Shown here: one piece after another, positions 56,902 through 64,000 of the stretch | How the letters are laid out: the number at the start of each line of letters is the position of its first letter | How positions within the stretch are numbered: position 1 is the stretch's first letter | NCBI GenBank assembly: GCA_020002185.1 | Contig: CM034534.1 | Span: 33,779,170 to 33,843,169, forward strand | Source of the DNA: Paraescarpia echinospica | Taxonomy: Eukaryota; Annelida; Polychaeta; Sabellida; Siboglinidae | Direction of reading: 5' to 3' | DNA: 64,000 nt | The notes under the pieces: generated by a model | What the model saw: the letters and a program-made list of their open reading frames with translations, nothing else | The model's database searches: none | What the model was told of the DNA's origin: nothing | Program-made: the position numbers and the translations under genes

Positions 56902-59900
56902 CTACAAGCGGAAAAGGTGGACTACATGACAAACTTTTTCAATGAGCACAGATGCTAAAATATATAACAGTACTTATATCAAATAACACATTTGTGAACT
57001 GCAGATGTAATTGTACTTGGAAGTCTGCAGGTCACATCCGATTATTTGTGCCACTATGCCACTGTTTAGTGCAATTACAACAGAATGCTGGTCGCAAAGG
57101 TACTATCTGATATTTAATTCAATAATGATTTAAACAAATTCTAAGTTGTGGATTTTGTTCTCATTCATCAGTTAGTTTTTATTCAGTTAAAAACATTGAG
57201 TGTGTCTATCATTGTGTAAGCCAGTAAACTATAATTTTGTTGTGTGCATCACTTTGAACATTGATTGCATCATGATGCCAAGAAATAGTATGGCTGTAAC
57301 TGAACGTGATTATGAAACCATAACTGTATGCCTGCATTGGACAGAACATGCTGCATGTTGTTTCTTTAAAGGAAATAAAAATAAGGCATTAGCTAAAATC
57401 CTTTTTCCATGTGTACACAAAGTTTAACATTGTATGTAACATTTGACAACATTAAACAAATACAGAAAAAAATACATTTGTAGCATAAATTCGATTTTAA
57501 GCCCGTCTGTAAAGCGATTCCCACGGAAAATAAAATTTTAATGAGCTAGGCGATCACGTGGTATCGTTACGTCACTTATGACACACACTCGCATCAGGCC
57601 GACCCTTTCCATGCATTCAGAGCATGTTTACAAGGATAGCTTTTGGGTCGAAACGAGCGTCAGAACGAGTTATTGTGCAATATTCCGACGTAATACAAAC
57701 ACTAGTCATCATAGAGGAACAAACATTTATCTTACGGTTCCACATGAATCAAATTTTATTCAAAACAACGAATGCGAATGGGCCTACAAGTCGACTAGGT
57801 TTCGCCGAGCTTGTGCTCGTTTTCAGAATAATTATATCGAATGCAATCAACGGGAGATAATCTACACCAATAAACATACATAGCAAACATATATTGTATC
57901 CACCTACACAAAATGACGTGTATAATCTCATAATATCACTAGAATATCGATATATGAAGGAGTTGTACAATTTATCATAACAACTTAAATCAGTCAGAGA
58001 GTTTCCGTTGGTCCCGCTAGCTCAGTGGGTAGGCGCGTTGGTTACTTGTCATTTATTTTCACAATCGGGCGACGCCGGTTCAATCCTGACAGCATGCAAA
58101 CCTTTGATTTACTTTACACTTTTTTTGTTTATGTTTTCACGAAGTAATATAAACAAAATCATTTTATATTATAATGCACTGTTTATAAATATTTGTTTAG
58201 TAATTATTTATTCGCCACAAAAATGAAAATATGGTCATTATATACAACGATGTTTCTAAATTGTATTTATCCAGACAGATCTCAATCTGTTTTCACATAT
58301 ATAATTACAATATATTACCGTACAATATTAAATTAATAAATTATATATTCATTACATTATATTTGTTTGGATAAATAAAATTTAGAAACATCGTTATATA
58401 ATGACCATATTTTAATTTTTGTGGCGAATAAATAGTTACTACAAAAATAAAAATTATTTATAAACAGTGCATTATAGTAACCAATGCGCCTACCCACTGA
58501 GCTAGCGGGACCAACGGAAACTCTCTGACTGATTTAAGTTGTTATGATAAATTGTACAACTCCTTCATATATCGATATTCTAGTGATATTATGAGATTAT
58601 ACACGTTACTTTATGTAGCTGGATACAATATATGTTTGCTATGTATGTTTATTGGTGTAGATTATCTCCCGTTGGTTGCATTCGATATAATTATTCTGAA
58701 AACGAGCACAAGCTCGGCGAAACCTAGTCGACTTGTAGGCCCATTCGCATTCGTTGTTTTTAATAAAATTTGATTTATGTGGAACCGTAAGATAACTGCT
58801 TGTTCCTCTATGATGACTAGTGTTTGTATTACGTCGGAATATTGCACAATAACTCGTTCTGACGCTCGTTTCGACCCAAAAGCTATACTTGTAAACATGC
58901 TCTGAATACATGGAAAGGTCGGCCTGATGCGAGTTTGAGTCATAAGTGACATCACATCTCGGCATCTCGAAAAGCGCACCAAAAATATGCATATTCGAAA
59001 ATGTCCGGATGTACACCATAAAATGTTGAATTTCTAATTCATTGAATTTTTTTGGCTTGGTGGATGTGGAAATAGATAGTAGGATGTAATATAACATGAA
59101 TTCGAGCAATAGATGTTTTTATTCCCTTTAAGGCTCAGCTCTTGGCAGTGAAGAAAATCATACGTAAGTGAAAATAGTCTCGCTTAACCAACTGTCGCCT
59201 GGCTGTGTGATTTCATCGGGAAACAGAGTCTGGCTGAGAACACGTGTTATGAATGCACGCACGCAGTACCGCTCCTACGGCACTCCCATCTTGCGGCGTC
59301 TAGATAATCGTTGCTAGTGCTCAAGAATCTATTTTGTGTACGCTGCCAGCAGCAAATGTTTTGAGTGAGGAGCCAATCAGCGTCGTTATCGAGATTCTTG
59401 TTTAAAAAATAAATTAGGAGGATTTTACTTTTCTGTTTATTACTTGTGTCAATATAACCAAAGTTTCCAATGCGTAGCATAGACTTATATAAGATGACTC
59501 TTATTTAACTTTTTGTTTTATTGTTAGCCTGAGAGCCAATCATTGTCTCTACCCGGATTCAGGGTAAACCAGGATCAGTGTCGTACACTGAAAACCAGTG
59601 TTATCTTTGAGGCGGTAGAATGGGAGCATCTTGCGGCGCCTGGATAATTGAGGCTACAGTGAAAACAGTTACTTTTAAGGTGCAAACTCAAAAAAAAATA
59701 GCACTTCACGTTTTTTTTATTTATAAACACCATGGAATTTTCTGCTGCCAAATAATAAATGAAGTTTGTTATGATAAGATTATCTGTAAGACGTTGGAAA
59801 TCAGGACTCACCTTGCCACAGTTGCGACAGTGATGTTTGCGACGAACGAAGCTGAACACTACCTGGCAGCCAGTGCATTGGGTTGACTGGTCGTCGGGGA

Positions 59901-62900
59901 CCCAAGGGGGCGCCACTGGAACAACAACCATGCAGAACGTGAGCGGCTACGAATCAAGAACAGCCACAGAGGATGTGATGTCAAAGTAGAACAAACTTTC
60001 TGAGGAAACAACATAAAAGTCCAGCCACAACTCATTTAGCTCTTCACAAATCAAGTTTGCTAATGTTTACAACTATCTAGTGCATTAATAACATGTTATA
60101 AGCACACTTTGGTTAAGGGTGTACTTTTGTTAAAATCATGGACAGAATTTACTTGATTGTCATATTGGGTAACAGTGAACGTGGAAACAGCGTGATGTCA
60201 TACTACATGTTGCAGGATCACTTTAGCCATTTCTTGCCGAATTTCAACTAGCTTCTGTAAAAACAATTTACTACAAAATTTGTCCGATGATTTCGCCATA
60301 ATTAAACACAACATTTCCACAAAAAAGCAAACACATCATAACACAAACTACATCAGTTTTATTAAATGTAAAATAATAGAATTATAAAACAAGACAAAAT
60401 TACATGCAGACGGATATTTAACGTTCTTGGCCTTCAATGACATCAAAAAACAATTTAATACAAATGTAATGACATCATCAAAAACCTACCTCCAAATGTT
60501 CTCATCTCTGTACCGGACTCGCTCCTGGTCTCCTCCGTGTTCATCTCCCCGCTAGAGTTGTCACTTAACCCCGCGGTCGGCGAGTCACGGCTGTCCTGGT
60601 TGCTGTCATTGTCGTCATCAATGTGTGGAGGGCAGTTGATCTCAAAGACGGCCTTGAGCACATTGCGCAGGTCACCGGCGTAGTTGGTCTGAAGCTGGTC
60701 AGCCACGCCTGAAGAATCAAGAGTTAATCCTTTAGACCCCCCGTTGTCATTTTAAGAAATGCACTAAGAATCCCCACAGCCGCACACAAAATCATCGACA
60801 TATGGACACACCTAGTTTTTTGCATTTTATTTATTTGTACTTTGTTTCCTAACATTGCAAGCTGTGCTTATCTTGAAGATAATTGAATTCTGGGTGTATT
60901 TGCACAGAATGCTACGTATATCTACGAGCTCTGTCAATAGATATTTTCAAAAATTAAAATAATTTGTCTGTGAAGTGAATAATGTCAAATAAAGGTGGTT
61001 TGAAAAGATGTTTAAGTGTTTTTTTATTTGAGATATTATTTACCCGAGATGTTATTTACCTGAGGTGTTATTTACCAGAGATGTTATTCACTCGAGGTGT
61101 TATTCACCCGAGGCATTATTCACCCGAGGCGTTATTCACCCGGGGTGTTATTATTATTATTATTATTACTAGCATTTCTATAACGCCATATCTCCGGGAC
61201 CAGCGTACACACATTATAAGACGTACATGGAAACAAATGTAAAAATATATATGTATAAAGATGCCAGTAAATGTAATAATTATTAAGATTTACAAGATTG
61301 TATATTTATAATGTGACCAACATACATGACATATTTGCACAAATATTAATATAATTAAGAAAGAGAATATACATTGATATATAAAATTTTAGTAAAAGAT
61401 AAATAATAATAAATTAATTAGAATACATTATATAATAGAATAAATTAATTGATTAAATAAAAATTTTAGTAAAAGATAAATAATAATAAATTAATTAGAA
61501 TACATTATATAATAGAATAAATTGATTGATTAAATACATATTCATAAAGTGTCCTACAGCACAGTTCCTCAGTCGATGTATGCCTGCTTAAATAGATACG
61601 TTTTAAGGCAAGTTTTGAATTTATCCAGTCTCTACTTGACGAACGTTTATTGGTAGAGCGTTCCAGAGCGTAGGTCCAGACACAGAGAAAGCTCGTCTGC
61701 CGTAGCCCTCTAAGTTGTACCGCGGGACTACAAGCAGATGTAGATCAGCAGATCGGAGGTTGCGGGTGGGCGTATACGGTATTATGAGATCTTGGATGTA
61801 CGCTGGAGCAAGACCATGTAAAGCCATAAAAACAAGGACCAGCAGTTTGTACTGGATACGCCAGCGAACTGGAAGCCAATGCAGTTCGACCAGCACAGGT
61901 GTTATGTGCTGGTGCTTTCGGTGTCTTATCTACCTGGAGTGTTATCTACCTCGGCTGTTATTTACTTGAGACGTTATTTACCGGAGACGTTATTTACCTG
62001 AGACGTCATTTACTTGAGGTGTTATTTACCTGAGATGCAGACAAAGAGTCGGTGGAGGAGGTCAGAGGTGTTCTTGAAACGAGAACGCGCCTCCTGGCGG
62101 GCTGCCAACTCGGCTGCCTGTATCGCCATGGCGATCTCCTCGTCATCATGACACGCCGACGTGTACGAACTCGTGTCACTGCTGGCGATGCTGGAAGATA
62201 ACATTTCAACTGGTCATGTTTCCAGTGTTGTTAACTCGGGAGATATTAAAGTACATAATCTTACTGTTATCCATGGTTATTTTGCTAAGAATATGAATAA
62301 AGTTAATCCTGTAATGTAGTGCTCTTTGGAGTAATCACCCAACTTCCCTAACACCATCAACTGCCATCTACAAGTATGTTTGGCAACCTTCAAATAAATA
62401 AATTATATGTATCATGCATCACCAATCTGAGGGATGCAGTAGATATTGCGACATTTCCCTTACTGCAAATTAATTACCATTAATAACAGTTGGTAACTTA
62501 ATAACACAATTCTTATTAACTTATCCAACAGTTTAATGATTCAACGATTTGCTAGTGTTGATAAGAACTCTGTTATTGTAACATGAACTGTCCTGAAGAA
62601 TGTTAAAAAACAGTTGGTAAGCATTCAAATATATTCAGCTATTAATCCGTACTGATTTGGGAGAAATGCCACATTATTTTTGACCTCCTCACCTGTCCTC
62701 TTCCCATGTCCTGCCATCAGACTTCTGTCCTTCCGTGGAGCGACCAGGGTCATGTGATGTCACATGAACATCAGTCCTCTTAGACTTAAGCATCTTCCTG
62801 CTATCACGCTGTTTGCTGGCAGGTGATAAGGAAGACGAATTAACAGCACTGGCCAATTCACCCACGTCACGCCCCCTGATAGAGGAAACTTGAAGCGTAC

Positions 62901-63910
62901 TGTGCGCGAGTTCGCTATCAATGTTCGTTACAACGTCATTATTAGTTATATCACAGATGTCGTCACTGGTAGTGGCTAAGGCACCGGATGTCGTTTCCAT
63001 AGCGTCGTCCACGTGCACATCGCTACATGAATATGTCTCATTGGATGAGTGCGCACTATGCGCACTCTGGAATGTTGTATCGGTCAGAAAAACGTCACTG
63101 AGCGTTGGTGTCACATATGACACCTGGGCGCCCTCGTCGGAATCGACGTTGTCAACGGTGACACAGATGACGTCGTGACTCGGTGTCGCGTCACTTGGAA
63201 TGGCCGCCTGGTCATGTTTCGCAAGACGGTAGTTGACCGTCTCCATAACACCAGTGCTGCCACCCAGTGGTGAAAACATGGAAGCATCGAACGTGCTCCC
63301 AGAGCCGAGGTCGAGTCCTTCGAGGATCGAGGTGCGCCCCCTGGTGTTCAGTTCATGCATGTAGCAGTGAGCTCGTCTCTTATTAATCTCCGGCCATGAC
63401 AGCGAATGTCGCAGGCATCGCGCCTTCACGACATTCGAATGTTGCCACGACAATGAGGTCACCGGCACCGCTCCGTCCGACCCGCTGAGCAACCCGGAGT
63501 CGACACTGTCCTGGTGGTGCATCGACGAACCAGTTGAACCGTGTGTCCTGTCATGCGATTCACCAGATGGCGCCAAATACTTATCATCAGTGGCTGCGTT
63601 AACAATGACAGTATCAATGGACACGGAGCGACTCATTCCGTCCGCACTGTCGCTGTCGGAACTGTTCATGTGTAGGTAGGCACAGTATTGTGACTGGTCA
63701 CACAGCTGGAGGCCAGTTGGACCGGCCGGAGCGGACGGCGGGTCAACGCTACTGGTCGACGCGTCTTGACCGCTACTGCTGCTGCCACCTGTTGTCACGT
63801 CCATGAAGTCGAAGTGACCGCCAATGTCTGGTGTGCTCGGTGAGTTGTTTTTGCACAGTATCGTCTCCAGTTTCCTCATTTCACGTTTATCCAGGGTCCG
63901 CAGTAATTCT
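56773..63910 (-). CDS. LST2: Lateral signaling target protein 2 homologue, 3' part (FYVE protein)
   Basis: LST2/ZFYVE28 is a PI3P-binding FYVE protein on early endosomes that dampens EGF-receptor signalling by promoting receptor degradation. Five exons, read right to left, are in phase: 63910-62693, 62190-62030, 60708-60490, 59915-59812 and 56901-56773. They give 609 codons plus TAA. The N-terminal third lies beyond the window. Order: RELLRTLDK, a Ser/Thr/Asp-rich region of about 390 residues; a helical segment ([20 protein letters not shown]) running into [16 protein letters not shown]; an acidic linker; the FYVE finger; and a short tail. FYVE is complete: [18 protein letters not shown] and eight zinc cysteines. 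The gene looks functional. Confidence 0.92.
56902..59811 (-). other. LST2 intron inside the FYVE domain
   Basis: 2.9 kb. About half is the large palindrome at 57570-58951. The rest is AT-rich with nothing recognised. Confidence 0.75.
57570..58951. mobile_element. Large palindromic foldback element with tRNA-like promoter boxes
   Basis: 57570-58275 and 58365-58951 are inverted copies of high identity around a loop of about 90 bases. Outer ends read GTCACTTATGAC on the left and its complement on the right. The left arm carries a tRNA-like head at 58012: GGTCCCGCTAGCTCAGTGGG (A box) and GGTTCAATCC (B box). The right arm has the same A box at 58512-58493 on the - strand but lacks the next 120 or so bases with the B box. 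Both arms contain the same 73-codon frame, with no known family. Confidence 0.85.
59812..59915 (-). CDS. LST2: LST2 exon (first half of FYVE)
   Basis: On the - strand [17 protein letters not shown], then [15 protein letters not shown] and the donor GTGAGT. It has the WxxD and RRKHHCR signatures that bind PI3P and the first two zinc pairs. Confidence 0.97.
60490..60708 (-). CDS. LST2: LST2 exon (acidic linker)
   Basis: [20 protein letters not shown] and FEINCPPH, then an acidic, Ser-rich stretch and [10 protein letters not shown]. Enters and leaves in phase 1. Donor GTAGGT. Confidence 0.93.
61029..61150. repeat. 16-bp minisatellite, distal block (splice-donor derived)
   Basis: About eight copies of GAGGTGTTATTTACCC-type units. 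On the - strand each is GGTAAATAACACCTC or GGTGAATAACACCTC, a copy of the LST2 donor at 62030. A LINE separates it from the proximal block at 61918-62045. Confidence 0.9.
61151..61917 (-). mobile_element. CR1/L2-like LINE 3' fragment
   Basis: On the - strand [20 protein letters not shown], then [42 protein letters not shown] and, after a frame change, [10 protein letters not shown]. It ends in AT-rich DNA and a TTATTA microsatellite at 61147-61168, as CR1/L2 3' ends do. It sits inside the 16-bp array. Confidence 0.85.
61385..61520. repeat. Two-copy AT-rich tandem repeat
   Basis: Two copies of about 72 bases that share AAAATTTTAGTAAAAGATAA and ATTAATTAGAATACATTATA. Lies in the 3' region of the LINE. 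Confidence 0.9.
61918..62045. repeat. 16-bp minisatellite, proximal block reaching the LST2 donor
   Basis: About seven copies of GAGACGTTATTTACCT-type units. The last is the real exon/intron border: on the - strand CATCTCAG (exon) then GTAAATAA (intron). Confidence 0.92.
62030..62190 (-). CDS. LST2: LST2 exon (conserved helical segment)
   Basis: [19 protein letters not shown], then [20 protein letters not shown] and [11 protein letters not shown]. One of the most conserved blocks of LST2 proteins. The donor GTAAAT is the seed of the 16-bp array next to it. Confidence 0.95.
62191..62692 (-). other. LST2 intron
   Basis: AT-rich, 0.5 kb, nothing recognised. Confidence 0.7.
62693..63910 (-). 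CDS. LST2: LST2 large exon (disordered Ser/Thr/Asp-rich region)
   Basis: 406 codons. It opens [16 protein letters not shown], a charged helix. It continues with Ser-, Asp- and Thr-rich sequence and a core block [19 protein letters not shown] that is conserved in LST2 proteins. It ends GRTWEED and the donor GTGAGG. The acceptor TTACAG is at 63916-63911. The AG two bases further in is an alternative. 63911-64000 is intron. Confidence 0.9.
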
Positions 63911-64000
63911 CTGTAACAGTGTAACGATATGTTACAGACACTGTTACAGCAGTGTCAGATATAATAATAACAATAATGTAGTATTTGGTACAGCCCCAGA

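Noticed and set aside
56764..56958. 64-codon + strand frame
   Set aside because: It is the antisense shadow of the last LST2 exon.
58012..58090. Functional tRNA gene
   Set aside because: A and B boxes are present, but the acceptor stem has no pairing partner and the anticodon arm is distorted. It is part of the palindromic element.

Overview
This is a 64-kb piece of an invertebrate animal nuclear genome. The genes have many introns, and there are Ty3/gypsy Mag/SURL-type, CR1-like and RTE-like retroelements, tRNA-derived SINEs and very abundant tandem repeats. I infer a lophotrochozoan, most likely a mollusc, but the sequence alone does not fix the species. No bacterial operons, CRISPR arrays or rRNA genes are present.

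Two conserved protein-coding genes lie tail to tail. On the + strand, 11046-52608, is a complete gene for transcription termination factor 2 (TTF2), a GRF zinc finger plus SNF2-family ATPase. I rebuilt it from 24 exons whose splice phases all agree; they give 1168 codons plus a stop. On the - strand, entering from the right edge and ending at 56773, are the last five coding exons (609 codons) of the lateral signaling target protein 2 homologue (LST2/ZFYVE28), including a complete C-terminal FYVE finger split over two exons. About 4.2 kb separate the two stop codons.

Layout. 1-1090: GAA-rich and CA repeats. 1091-4209: an LTR retrotransposon with both LTRs and a 5-bp target duplication but a gutted pol. 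4215-4942: a small ORF split by a 494-bp foldback element. 4950-7800: no recognised gene. 7804-10290: a SINE piece, a small foldback and two LINE fragments. 11046-52608: TTF2. 52609-56772: intergenic, with one RTE-like LINE tail. 56773-63910: LST2 exons, with a 1.4-kb palindrome in one intron and a CR1-like LINE in another.

The striking feature is the intronic DNA. About 18 kb of the 41.6-kb TTF2 gene is tandem repeat, and nearly every large intron carries its own unrelated array. Two arrays are built from copies of a real splice junction. The 43-bp unit before TTF2 exon 20 repeats 9 nt of intron, the acceptor AG and the first 34 nt of the exon. The 16-bp unit in LST2 repeats a splice donor. 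Two further arrays, before TTF2 exons 15 and 23, repeat branchpoint-like motifs. A 69-bp array of about 95 copies in intron 17 has two long open frames and a 20-unit higher-order repeat, and ends in a 60-bp hybrid unit.
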